A stretch of DNA of 64,000 nucleotides from Ruminococcus sp. (GTDB lineage: Bacteria > Bacillota > Clostridia > Oscillospirales > Acutalibacteraceae). The stretch lies in NCBI GenBank assembly GCA_004558485.1, contig SFCS01000001.1, positions 1-64,000 on the forward strand, read 5' to 3'. The notes under the pieces are model-generated. The model was not told the origin of the DNA. It searched no databases and saw nothing but the letters and a program-made list of their open reading frames with translations. A program made the position numbers and the translations under genes. This document shows, piece by piece, positions 8,013 to 16,224 of the stretch; within the stretch, counting starts at the first letter, position 1, and each line of letters opens with the position of its first letter.

Positions 8013-9002
8013 TCAAATTTTTTCAAGCGGGGCTGTTGTGTGCCGTACAATCAGTCGGGGCATCATGCGATAGATATGCGGCGTCGGACGGCGGCGCACC
8101 ACCACATCGTCGAGCAGGTCGTCAATGGCACGGGAAAGCACGGCAGTGTCGATAAGATCCACCGTAGTCAGTCCCCCGAAGCAATATGCGGACAAAGGGA
8201 TATTGTTGATGCCGATGACCGATAGATCCTTTGGCGCTGTCATGCCGTTTTTTTGCAGCGCATCCAAAAAGCCGCAGGCAAGCTCATCATAGCCACAGAT
8301 AACGGCGGTAGGCTTTTCTCCCGCTTTCCCCAAAAAACGCTGCGCCGCCTCCTTGCCTGCCGCCTCGAAACGCTGCGCGCCGATGAAAACATCGTTTTCG
8401 TCAACGGACAGACGGCGTGCGCCCATCACCCGGCGGAAGATGGCGAGCTTGCCCGCAATGAGCGATTCGCCGACAAAGCCGATGCGGGTGTGCCCGCCGG
8501 CGCGCAGGTGATCCACCGCCAGCGCGATGCCCTCGTCCATTTGCATGCGGACACTGCTGTGGGAGGCGGTGTTTTCAAACAGCAGCACCGGCGTGTTGTT
8601 GTCGGACGGGATGTGCGGGCGCACGGCCGTCAGAGAAATGATGGCGGCGATATGCGGGTCGTTCAGACAGTCGTCAAAAATGCGCTTCACGGTCTTTTCG
8701 GAAAAGCCGGAGAGATAGAGGATGCTTTTGGCGCCGCGGGCGGCAAGCGTGTCCGAAAGGACGGTGGTGATATGGGAATAGTGGATGCTGATGATCTCGG
8801 GACAAATGATGGCGACGGTCGGCTCGCGCAGACTGCTGTTTTGCATACGCGTCGCTTTTTTGTCGGTGAAATAGCCCGAGCGGGTCGCGATCTCCAAAAC
8901 CAGCGCGCGCGTTTCGGGGGAAATGTCATAGGAGTCGCTGAGCGCCTTTGAAACGGTGGAAACGGAAACATTGGCAAGCTCCGCGATCGCTTTGAGCGTC
9001 AT
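8013..9002 (-). CDS. LacI family transcriptional regulator
   Basis: A 329-residue repressor of normal family length. The N-terminal helix-turn-helix (MTLKAIAELANVSVSTVSKA, 1-20, with the hinge ending near 55) is followed by a sugar-type periplasmic-binding fold (70-329). The ATG at 9002 follows GGGAGAGG. It is transcribed away from the FG-GAP lipoprotein gene from a promoter 16 bases from the opposing one, so it probably controls that operon and/or itself. The ligand is unknown; no sugar gene is next to it apart from the GH31 run some 4 kb away. Confidence 0.92.
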   Translation of the reverse strand: MTLKAIAELANVSVSTVSKALSDSYDISPETRALVLEIATRSGYFTDKKATRMQNSSLREPTVAIICPEIISIHYSHITTVLSDTLAARGAKSILYLSGFSEKTVKRIFDDCLNDPHIAAIISLTAVRPHIPSDNNTPVLLFENTASHSSVRMQMDEGIALAVDHLRAGGHTRIGFVGESLIAGKLAIFRRVMGARRLSVDENDVFIGAQRFEAAGKEAAQRFLGKAGEKPTAVICGYDELACGFLDALQKNGMTAPKDLSVIGINNIPLSAYCFGGLTTVDLIDTAVLSRAIDDLLDDVVVRRRPTPHIYRMMPRLIVRHTTAPLEKI

Positions 9003-9044
9003 GACATCCTCTCCCTTTTCCCCGTATTTATTCCGTATATATTC

Positions 9045-9073
9045 AGTATACACAGCCGTACAAAAAAGTGCAA
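9045..9073 (-). promoter_or_regulatory. Sigma-A promoter of the lacI-type gene
   Basis: Minus strand TTGCAC (9073-9068), 17 bases, TATACT (9050-9045). The -10 is followed by GAATATATA, which also appears after the -10 of the araC-type gene near 29145. Confidence 0.7.
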
Positions 9074-9079
9074 GAGTAT

Positions 9080-9108
9080 TTGACAGAAAAAACGAAACGC
9101 GGTATACT
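9080..9108 (+). promoter_or_regulatory. Sigma-A promoter of the lipoprotein/two-component operon
   Basis: TTGACA (9080-9085), 17 bases, TATACT (9103-9108), 30 bases before the lipoprotein start. It faces away from the lacI promoter, and the two -10 regions form an inverted repeat. Confidence 0.8.
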
Positions 9109-9138
9109 GAACTATATATCGGTCGGGGAGGGATAGGT

Positions 9139-10443
9139 ATGCGGCGAGCGGCAGTGATTTTTTTGACGGCTCTGCTGTTTTTGGTGTCCGGCTGCGCGAT
9201 GGATGTGCAGTCGTATCTGCAGCCGCCGCGCGCGCAGGGACAGCAGCAGGCGGTGCAGGCGGCGCTGGAGGCGGCGATCGGCAAGGGCGGCGAGAACGCG
9301 CCGCGCTATACGCTGAAATACCCCTCTGCGGGAGACATCCTTTCCGCCTATATTTTCCTTGACAGCGCCGGAAAACAGACGGGCGCGCAGGATGCGGTGA
9401 CCGCTGCCATTCTGTATGCGCCGGACGGCGTGGAGAACACGCACATCCAGCTTTTGCGGCGCGAGGAAAACGGCTGGCACTCGATCGCCGACATGACCGG
9501 CGCGGGTGCGGAGATTGACCGCGTGCTGCTCGGCGACCTCGACGGTGACGGCGTGGCGGAGCTGCTGGTGGGGTGGAGTCTGTACAGTACCGACCGCCAG
9601 CTTTCCGCCTATCGGCTGGACGGCAAAACGATGGTGGAAAACATCGGGCAGTATGTTGCCTGCACGGCGGCGGATCTCAACGCCGACGGGCGGGATGAGG
9701 TGTTGCTTTTGCGCACCGATCGGACGGACACGATGACAGCGACGCTGTATGCCGCCGCTGACGGCGAAATGCGGCAGCTCTCGGCTGTGCGGCTCGATCC
9801 CGCCATCCGCGGCATCACCCGCTTTCTGTTCGGCAAATGCTCCGACGGCGGGGATGCGCTGTATGTGGATGCGACGCTCGAAAGCGGCGCACTCATGACG
9901 GAGATTCTCTGTTTCCGGGACGGCAGTCTTTTGACGCCGCTGCACGCCGACGGGCAGCACGGAACAGCCTCCGTGCGGGTGGCAAAGGTGGCGGCGATGG
10001 ACGCCGACGGCAACGGCGTGCCGGAGTTCCCGATCACCTCGCGCCTTCTCGACTATCCGACCGCCGACGGGGAGGAAACCTGGAAATGGCTGACCGAATG
10101 GTACAGCTGGGATATGCAGGCGGGGACGGCAGTGCGGCAGTTTGCGGCGATCGTCAACCGCGCGGACGGCTATTTCATCGAGGTGGAGAATCAGTGGATC
10201 GAAAAGCTCACGACGCGCTATGACACAAAAAACGGCGTGCTGTGGCTGGAAACGACGGAGAACGGCAAGGCACAGCCGTTTTTGGCGGTGCGGGCGCAAA
10301 GGGAGGATGCCGAGACGGTCTTGGACGGCTATACCTTTGAGTCGCTCGGCAGCGGCTCGCCGTTGTACATTTGGTATGACGACGCTGCGGCATATCACCT
10401 GACGCCGGAAAAAATCAGCTATATGCTGGTCACATTGGACTAA
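9139..10443 (+). CDS. FG-GAP/VCBS-like repeat lipoprotein
   Basis: A 434-residue surface lipoprotein of unknown function. The signal peptide MRRAAVIFLTALLFLVSGC ends at the lipobox VSGC (cysteine 19). The body has at least three calcium-loop-like repeats of the FG-GAP/VCBS type, DLDGDGVAE (133-141), DLNADGRDE (179-187) and MDADGNGVPE (about 286-295), which usually build a beta-propeller. The start is fixed by GGGGAGGGA just before ATG 9139. It is followed by a response regulator and a histidine kinase in the same operon, so a role as an extracytoplasmic input or target of that system is plausible, but this is inference from position only. Confidence 0.8.
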   Translation: MRRAAVIFLTALLFLVSGCAMDVQSYLQPPRAQGQQQAVQAALEAAIGKGGENAPRYTLKYPSAGDILSAYIFLDSAGKQTGAQDAVTAAILYAPDGVENTHIQLLRREENGWHSIADMTGAGAEIDRVLLGDLDGDGVAELLVGWSLYSTDRQLSAYRLDGKTMVENIGQYVACTAADLNADGRDEVLLLRTDRTDTMTATLYAAADGEMRQLSAVRLDPAIRGITRFLFGKCSDGGDALYVDATLESGALMTEILCFRDGSLLTPLHADGQHGTASVRVAKVAAMDADGNGVPEFPITSRLLDYPTADGEETWKWLTEWYSWDMQAGTAVRQFAAIVNRADGYFIEVENQWIEKLTTRYDTKNGVLWLETTENGKAQPFLAVRAQREDAETVLDGYTFESLGSGSPLYIWYDDAAAYHLTPEKISYMLVTLD

Positions 10444-10455
10444 GGAGGGAACGGC

Positions 10456-11148
10456 ATGCAACAGATCCTGGTGTGTGAGGACGAGGCGGCGATCCGCAGC
10501 TTTGTGGTGCTGAATTTGCGGCGTGCCGGATATGCGGTTCTGGAGGCGGACAGCGGCGAGGCGGCACTGCAGCTGTATGCGGCGCAGCCGACGGCGGCGG
10601 TCGCCCTTCTCGATGTGATGCTGCCGGGAATAGACGGCTTTGAGGTCTGCCGCCGCCTGCGGGCTGCCGATCCGACGATCGGCATCGTGATGCTCACGGC
10701 ACGCTCGCAGGAGCCGGAAAAGATCGAGGGGCTCCACTGCGGTGCGGACGATTATGTGACAAAGCCGTTCGGCATCGGCGAGCTTTTGGCGCGCATTGAG
10801 GCGCTGTGCCGCCGCGTGCAGATCCTGCGGGAGAAAAACGGCGACGGCGATCGGATGCAGCGCGGCATTTTCACGCTGGATTTTCGGGCGCACACCCTTT
10901 CGAAAAACGGCAAGCCCGTTGAGCTGACCCAAATGGAATATCAGATCGTTGCCTATTTGTTCTCGCACGCCGGTGAGCCGCAGACGAGGGAGGCGATCCT
11001 GCGCTGCGCGTGGGGCGAGAGCTTTGTCGGCGACGACAAGGTGGTGGATGTGAACATCCGCCGTCTGCGGGTGAAATTGGAGGAGGATCCTTCCGAGCCG
11101 CGCCATTTGCTCACGGTCTGGGGCAAGGGCTATCAATGGGAGGATTAG
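10456..11148 (+). CDS. OmpR/PhoB-family response regulator
   Basis: A 230-residue two-component regulator. The receiver domain (1-120) has the acidic pocket E8-D9-E10, the phospho-acceptor Asp53 in LLDVMLPG, the Thr of MLTARS and the Lys of TKPF. The C-terminal winged helix (about 135-230) contains LTQMEYQIV and NIRRLRVKLE, typical of DNA binding by the OmpR/PhoB class. AGGAGGG precedes the ATG, 12 bases after the lipoprotein stop. Its partner kinase follows five bases downstream. Target genes are unknown; autoregulation of this operon is common for such systems. Confidence 0.95.
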   Translation: MQQILVCEDEAAIRSFVVLNLRRAGYAVLEADSGEAALQLYAAQPTAAVALLDVMLPGIDGFEVCRRLRAADPTIGIVMLTARSQEPEKIEGLHCGADDYVTKPFGIGELLARIEALCRRVQILREKNGDGDRMQRGIFTLDFRAHTLSKNGKPVELTQMEYQIVAYLFSHAGEPQTREAILRCAWGESFVGDDKVVDVNIRRLRVKLEEDPSEPRHLLTVWGKGYQWED

Positions 11149-11153
11149 GCGGC

Positions 11154-12569
11154 ATGGCAGCGAAGAAAACCATTACGCGGCGCTGGCTTTTATATGGCTT
11201 TTCGTTTATCGCCGTGTTTTTGCTGGTGGCGGCGGTGACGCTGATGGTGCTTTTGCGCAGCTTTTATTATCAGAGCGCGCAGGATGTGCTGTCGGGACGC
11301 GCCAACCTTTTCGGGCGCTCGGTCTCCTCGTCTCTGCAGCAGACGCAGGATTTTTCCCGTGAGGCGGCACGGCTTGTGGAGAGCTTTGACAGCAAGGAAC
11401 AGATGGAGCTGCAGGTGCTGTCCGCGGATGGGTGGATTTTGGCGTCCTCGACCGGCTTTGTACCCGCAAGCGGCGAGGCGGCGGAGGAATTCCGACGGGC
11501 GCGCGGCACGGATGACGGCAGAGCGGTGCAGACAACGCATAACAGCAACGGCGAGCACATCATGGCGCTGACGGCGACGGTGACGGCGGCGGACGGCACG
11601 GTGATCGGCGCGCTGCGGTATGTGGTGACGCTGCGGCTCATCGACCGTCAGCTCATTCTTATCGCGGCGCTGGTCGGCATCATCGTGCTGATCATATTGC
11701 TGTTCACGGCGCTGTCGGGACTGTATTTCATCCGTTCCATTGTGCATCCCGTCGAGGAGATCGGCAGAGCGGCGCGCCGCATCGCCAAGGGCGACTACGC
11801 CTACCGCGTGGAAAAGCACAGTCGGGACGAGATCGGTGACCTGTGCGACACCATCAATTATATGGCAACAGAGATCGAACGCGCCGAGCGACTGAAAAAC
11901 GAATTTATTTCTTCTGTGTCGCACGAATTGCGCACGCCGCTCACCGCCATCCGCGGCTGGAGCGAGACGCTGCAGCAGACGCCGGACGATCCGGAAACGG
12001 TGCGCTGCGGTATGCAGATCATTACCGACGAGACCGAGCGGCTGTCCGGCATGGTGGAGGAGCTTTTGGACTTTTCCCGTATGCAGAGCGGCAAGCTGAC
12101 GCTGCATTTTGAAACGGTGGATGTCGCGGCGATCGTGCGGGAAACGGTGCTTTTGTTCCGCGAACGGGCGGAAAACAAGGGCATCCATCTGCAATTTGTC
12201 GGAAAGGACGCGCTGCCGCCGATCAGCGGCGACGCCGATCGCCTGCGGCAGGTGTTCATCAATGTGCTCGACAACGCCATCAAATATTCCGACAGCGGCG
12301 ACACCGTGCGGGTGGACTATGCGGCGGTCGGCAAAACGGTGCAGGTCGTCATCGGGGACACCGGCAACGGTATTTCCGCCGCAGATCTGCCGCAGGTCAA
12401 AATGAAGTTTTATAAAGCGAATAACACCCGCCCCGGCAGCGGCATCGGACTGGCGGTGGCGGATGAGATTATAGAGGGACACGGCGGCACGCTGGACATC
12501 TACAGCAAGGAAGGCTTCGGCACCAGTGTCATTATCACCCTCCCGACCGAACAAAAGGAGCAAGCATAA
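11154..12569 (+). CDS. Membrane sensor histidine kinase
   Basis: A 471-residue kinase. Transmembrane segments at about 11-35 and 168-192 enclose an extracytoplasmic sensor of some 130 residues; then come a HAMP domain (193-245), the dimerisation and phospho-acceptor helix with His257 in SSVSHELRTPL, and an HATPase_c domain with NVLDNAIKYS (N box), GDTGNGIS and GSGIGLAVA (G boxes). It resembles PhoR/ResE-type kinases. ATG 11154 uses the GGGAGG at 11138-11143; an ATG at 11136 that overlaps the regulator gene is a weaker alternative. Signal unknown. Confidence 0.93.
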   Translation: MAAKKTITRRWLLYGFSFIAVFLLVAAVTLMVLLRSFYYQSAQDVLSGRANLFGRSVSSSLQQTQDFSREAARLVESFDSKEQMELQVLSADGWILASSTGFVPASGEAAEEFRRARGTDDGRAVQTTHNSNGEHIMALTATVTAADGTVIGALRYVVTLRLIDRQLILIAALVGIIVLIILLFTALSGLYFIRSIVHPVEEIGRAARRIAKGDYAYRVEKHSRDEIGDLCDTINYMATEIERAERLKNEFISSVSHELRTPLTAIRGWSETLQQTPDDPETVRCGMQIITDETERLSGMVEELLDFSRMQSGKLTLHFETVDVAAIVRETVLLFRERAENKGIHLQFVGKDALPPISGDADRLRQVFINVLDNAIKYSDSGDTVRVDYAAVGKTVQVVIGDTGNGISAADLPQVKMKFYKANNTRPGSGIGLAVADEIIEGHGGTLDIYSKEGFGTSVIITLPTEQKEQA

Positions 12570-13510
12570 TGGGAAAAAGACAACCCGACATCATCAAAAA
12601 GACATCCATCGGCGGACAGGCGCTCATCGAGGGCATCATGATGCGCGGTCCCGAAACCACGGCAATGGCGGTGCGCCATGTGTCGGGGAAGATCATTCTT
12701 GAGGAATGGGAAACGGCAGGGAAGAACAAGCCGTGGTACATGCGTGTGCCGTTCGTGCGCGGCATCTTCAACTTCATCGACTCACTGCGCATCGGCTATA
12801 AATGTCTGATGCGTTCGGCGGAGCTGAGTGGGCTTGAAGAGGAAGAAGAGGAAAAGGACGAGAAAAAGAGCGTTTCGCCGAAGCTGATGAGCTTTCTCAT
12901 GGCGCTGAGCGCCGTGCTCGGCGTGGCGGTGGCGGTGGTGCTGTTTGTGTGGCTGCCCGCTTTCCTGTTCCGCAGCCTCTGCAAGGCTGTCCCCTCCTTC
13001 AACCACGCGCTGCTGCGCGGCGTGTTCGAGGGCGTTTTCCGCATCGTATTGTTTGTGGGCTATATTGCACTTGTGGCGCAGATGAAGGACATAAAGCGCG
13101 TGTTTATGTATCACGGCGCAGAGCACAAGACCATTTTCTGCTATGAGCAGGGAAAGCCCCTCACGGTAGAAAACATCCGCCCCGAATGTCGGTTTCACCC
13201 GCGCTGCGGCACCTCGTTCATGATTCTGATGCTGCTCGTGGGTATGATCGTTTCCATGCTCATTCCGGACATGAACTCGGTGCTGCGCACCGTTGTGAAA
13301 ATTCTGACGATCCCCGTGGTGGTGGGCGTCGGCTATGAGCTTATCAAGCTGGCGGGCAGAAGGGATAACCTTTTCACCCGCATCATTTCCGCGCCCGGCC
13401 TGTGGATGCAGCGGCTGACGACCAAAGAGCCGGATGACAGCATGATCGAATGTGCCATCGCGGCGATGGAGCGGGTGATCCCCGCCGACCCGGAGGCGGA
13501 CAAATGGTGA
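12569..13510 (+). CDS. yqhQ: DUF1385 membrane protein (YqhQ family)
   Basis: A 313-residue protein with the family opening SIGGQALIEGIMMRGPE (12-28) and MYHGAEHKTIFCYE in the middle, both diagnostic of DUF1385. Hydrophobic helices lie near 105-135, 150-170 and 230-260, with a charged EEEEEKDEKK stretch between about 90 and 100. Biochemical function is not established. It commonly sits upstream of prmC in Clostridia, as here. Its ATG overlaps the kinase stop (TAATG), so it may be read with the two-component operon. Confidence 0.9.
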   Translation: MGKRQPDIIKKTSIGGQALIEGIMMRGPETTAMAVRHVSGKIILEEWETAGKNKPWYMRVPFVRGIFNFIDSLRIGYKCLMRSAELSGLEEEEEEKDEKKSVSPKLMSFLMALSAVLGVAVAVVLFVWLPAFLFRSLCKAVPSFNHALLRGVFEGVFRIVLFVGYIALVAQMKDIKRVFMYHGAEHKTIFCYEQGKPLTVENIRPECRFHPRCGTSFMILMLLVGMIVSMLIPDMNSVLRTVVKILTIPVVVGVGYELIKLAGRRDNLFTRIISAPGLWMQRLTTKEPDDSMIECAIAAMERVIPADPEADKW

Positions 13511-14283
13511 GTGACGCCGTGCGGGAAATGACCGAACGGCTGCGGGCGGCAGGAATTGAAAATGCGGCGTTTGAGGCGCAGTGCCTTGTTGAGGATCTGC
13601 CGGCGGAAAAGCTGGCGGCGGCAGTGGACGCCCGCATCGCGGGAGAGCCGCTGCAATATCTGCTCGGCACCTGGGATTTTCTTTCGCTGCGCCTGGCGGT
13701 GGGCGAAGGGGTGCTCATCCCGCGGCAGGACACCGAGCTGCTCTGTGAAACGGCGGCAGCGCTTTTGCACGATGTTCCCGCGCCGCAGGTGCTGGATCTC
13801 TGCGCGGGCAGCGGCTGCGTCGGGCTGGGGCTTGCGTCCCTGAAGCCGGACGCGGCGGTGACGGCGGTGGAAAAATCCGCGGCGGCGTTTTCATACCTCA
13901 CGGAAAACTGTCGGCGGTATCCGCAGTATGCCGTTCGCCCCCTATTGGCGGACATCTGCGATGTCGCACTTGTGGGGGAATATGACGCCGTTTTGTCGAA
14001 CCCGCCCTATATCCGCGCGGCGGTGCTGCCGACGCTGGAAAGGGAAGTGCAAAAGGAACCGCAGGCAGCACTTTGCGGCGGTGAGGACGGACTTTTTTTC
14101 TATCGCGTGCTTGCCGACCGCTTTGTCTGCTGCCTCAAAAGCGGTGGGTTTATGGCGGTGGAGATCGGGTTCGATCAGCGCGCGGCGGTGGAAACGCTGT
14201 TTTCCGCCGCGGGGCTGCAGGGGGTACACACCCTGCGGGATCTTGCGGGGCATGACCGCGTGACGGTCGGATATAAAAAATAG
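13504..14283 (+). CDS. prmC: Peptide chain release factor N5-glutamine methyltransferase
   Basis: A 259-residue methyltransferase that modifies the GGQ glutamine of release factors. The N-terminal helical part has the family phrase GEPLQYLLG (47-55); the SAM-binding motif is DLCAGSGCVG (98-107) and the active site NPPYI (166-170). The ATG at 13504 overlaps the end of the DUF1385 gene by seven bases, so the longer upstream reading is not needed. No release-factor gene is adjacent. The stop codon lies inside the SOS box that precedes recA. Confidence 0.93.
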   Translation: MVSDAVREMTERLRAAGIENAAFEAQCLVEDLPAEKLAAAVDARIAGEPLQYLLGTWDFLSLRLAVGEGVLIPRQDTELLCETAAALLHDVPAPQVLDLCAGSGCVGLGLASLKPDAAVTAVEKSAAAFSYLTENCRRYPQYAVRPLLADICDVALVGEYDAVLSNPPYIRAAVLPTLEREVQKEPQAALCGGEDGLFFYRVLADRFVCCLKSGGFMAVEIGFDQRAAVETLFSAAGLQGVHTLRDLAGHDRVTVGYKK

Positions 14284-14295
14284 AACGAATGTTCG
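14282..14295 (+). promoter_or_regulatory. LexA/DinR SOS box upstream of recA
   Basis: GAAC-GAAT-GTTC (14283-14294) matches the Gram-positive DinR consensus GAACRNRYGTTC at all positions of the two half-sites. It overlaps the prmC stop codon and lies 19 bases before the recA -35. Confidence 0.8.
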
Positions 14296-14313
14296 GAAAT
14301 TTTGCAAAAGCTA

Positions 14314-14342
14314 TTGATTTTTGCGAAAGAATACGCTATAAT
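14314..14342 (+). promoter_or_regulatory. Sigma-A promoter of recA
   Basis: TTGATT (14314-14319), 17 bases, TATAAT (14337-14342), followed by AAAGGA and the recA start. Confidence 0.8.
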
Positions 14343-14390
14343 GTGGGCAATGACTCAAGCGAAAAAATGTTCTCGAAAGGAATGGACGAT

Positions 14391-15536
14391 ATGGCAGAAA
14401 AGAAGGCGTCGAAGGCAAAGACCGAAGCGCAGGACGAGCGCAAGAAGGCCTTGGATGCGGCATTGCAGCAGATCGAGCGCAGCTATGGCAAGGGGGCTGT
14501 CATGCGCCTCGGCGATAACATCGGCATGAAGGTGGATTGCATCCCGACCGGCTCGATGGCGCTGGATGCGGCGCTCGGGATCGGCGGTCTGCCGCGCGGC
14601 AGAATTATCGAGATCTATGGGCCGGAGGCATCCGGCAAAACGACGCTGGCGCTGCATGCGGTCGCAGAGGCGCAGAAAAAGGGCGGCGAGGCGGCATATA
14701 TCGATGTGGAGCATGCGCTCGACCCGGTCTATGCCAAGGCGCTCGGCGTGGATGTCGACTCGCTTCTGGTGTCGCAGCCGGATGCGGGCGAGCAGGCGCT
14801 TGAGATCATGGAGGCGCTCATCCGCTCGGGCGCTGTGGACATCGTGGTGCTGGACTCGGTGGCGGCGCTGGTGCCGCGCGCCGAGATTGAGGGCGAGATG
14901 GGCGACAGCCATGTCGGTCTGCAGGCGCGCCTGATGTCGCAGGCGATGCGCAAGCTGGCGCCTGTGGTCGCAAAGTCCAACTGTATCGCCATTTTCATCA
15001 ACCAGCTGCGTCTGAAGGTCGGCGTGGTCTACGGCAACCCGGAGGTCACCTCCGGCGGCAACGCGCTGAAGTACTATGCGTCGGTGCGCCTCGATGTGCG
15101 CCGCGCCGAGACGCTGAAGGTGGGCGGTGAGCCGATCGGCTCGCACACCCGCGTGAAGATCGTGAAAAACAAGGTCGCACCGCCGTTCAAGGAGGCGGAG
15201 TTTGATGTGATCTACGGACAGGGCATCTCGCACGACAGCGAGCTTGTGGATCTTGCTGTCAAGCTGGACATCGTGCAAAAGTCCGGCGCGTGGTTCTCCT
15301 ATAAAGAGGATCGCCTGGGACAGGGCAAAGAAAACACGAAGGACTATCTGCGGGCGCACCCCGAGCTGATGGCGGAGATCGAGGAGTTGGTGCGGGCAGG
15401 GCTGCCGAAGCTCAACCCGTCGGCGGTGAAAGCTCCCGCCCCCGTACAGCAGCCGGTGGAGATCCCGATCGAGGCGGCGGCAAAGGTCACCGCGCCGACG
15501 GCGAAAGCGCAGATCGACATTGTGGTGGATGATTGA
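14391..15536 (+). CDS. recA: Recombinase RecA
   Basis: A 381-residue strand-exchange ATPase of homologous recombination and activator of LexA self-cleavage. Walker A is GPEASGKT (77-84), with YIDVEHALD after it, the Walker B region IVVLDSVAAL and the L2/helix region FINQLRLKVGVVYGN. The C-terminal tail is alanine and proline rich, longer than the compact E. coli tail and without its strong acidity. ATG 14391 is nine bases from AAAGGA; an ATG at 14382 is too close. The gene has its own promoter and SOS box and is followed by recX. Confidence 0.98.
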   Translation: MAEKKASKAKTEAQDERKKALDAALQQIERSYGKGAVMRLGDNIGMKVDCIPTGSMALDAALGIGGLPRGRIIEIYGPEASGKTTLALHAVAEAQKKGGEAAYIDVEHALDPVYAKALGVDVDSLLVSQPDAGEQALEIMEALIRSGAVDIVVLDSVAALVPRAEIEGEMGDSHVGLQARLMSQAMRKLAPVVAKSNCIAIFINQLRLKVGVVYGNPEVTSGGNALKYYASVRLDVRRAETLKVGGEPIGSHTRVKIVKNKVAPPFKEAEFDVIYGQGISHDSELVDLAVKLDIVQKSGAWFSYKEDRLGQGKENTKDYLRAHPELMAEIEELVRAGLPKLNPSAVKAPAPVQQPVEIPIEAAAKVTAPTAKAQIDIVVDD

Positions 15537-15540
15537 GAAA

Positions 15541-15578
15541 GCCGGCGCTGCAAAAGCAGCGCCGCTTGCTTTTTGAGG
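15541..15578 (+). terminator. Hairpin between recA and recX
   Basis: GGCGCTGC-AAAA-GCAGCGCC is an 8-bp perfect stem followed by GCTTGCTTTTT. It resembles a partial terminator that would lower recX expression relative to recA. Confidence 0.6.
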
Positions 15579-15588
15579 GGATATGTGC

Positions 15589-16203
15589 ATGAAAATTACG
15601 GCGGCAAAACGCATTCGCGGGCAGCAATATGCGCTGACGCTCGGCGACGGGGACGAAACGATCGAGATCGACAGGGCAACCTTCGATCACAGCGGACTGC
15701 GCATAGGGAGCGACATCGACGGTGCGCAGCTGGAGGCACTTTTGCAAACGGCGACCTACAACCGTGTGCGGTCGCGGGCGCTCTATTATCTGACCGACCG
15801 CGACTATGCGGCGGGGGAGCTTGTCACGAAGCTGTGCCGCATGACCGATCGCGAAACGGCGACGGCGGTGGTGGAACGGCTGTGCGAGGTGGGGCTTGTG
15901 AACGACCGCGCCTATGCCGCGCGGCAGGCGCAGAACATGGCGGAATATCGCCTCTACCCGCGCCGCCGCATTTTGCAGGAGCTGCGGGCGAAGGGCATCG
16001 ACCGCGACATCGCCGAGGAGGCGGTCGCCGCACTGGAGACCGAAGATTTTGAACTGGCTCTTGCACTTTTGCGAAAAAAATATTATAATAAGCTGTCAGA
16101 CGATGCCGCCCGTGCGCGGACGGCAGCCGCCCTCGCGCGCTACGGCTTCGGATATGACACCGTGCGGCGCGCCATGGAGGCGGCGACGGAGGAAGAGTCA
16201 TAA
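15589..16203 (+). CDS. recX: Regulatory protein RecX
   Basis: A 204-residue modulator that binds RecA filaments and limits their activity. Tandem three-helix repeats typical of RecX are visible, for example ALYYLTDRDYAAGELVTKL, GLVNDRAYAARQAQNMAEYR and GFGYDTVRRAM at the end. The N-terminal 60 residues form the usual extension of Gram-positive RecX. ATG 15589 is eight bases from GAGGGG; the ATG at 15583 is only two bases away. It follows recA with a hairpin in between and probably shares its SOS-controlled transcript. Confidence 0.9.
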   Translation: MKITAAKRIRGQQYALTLGDGDETIEIDRATFDHSGLRIGSDIDGAQLEALLQTATYNRVRSRALYYLTDRDYAAGELVTKLCRMTDRETATAVVERLCEVGLVNDRAYAARQAQNMAEYRLYPRRRILQELRAKGIDRDIAEEAVAALETEDFELALALLRKKYYNKLSDDAARARTAAALARYGFGYDTVRRAMEAATEEES

Positions 16204-16224
16204 CGGTCGAAAGGGATACATAGT

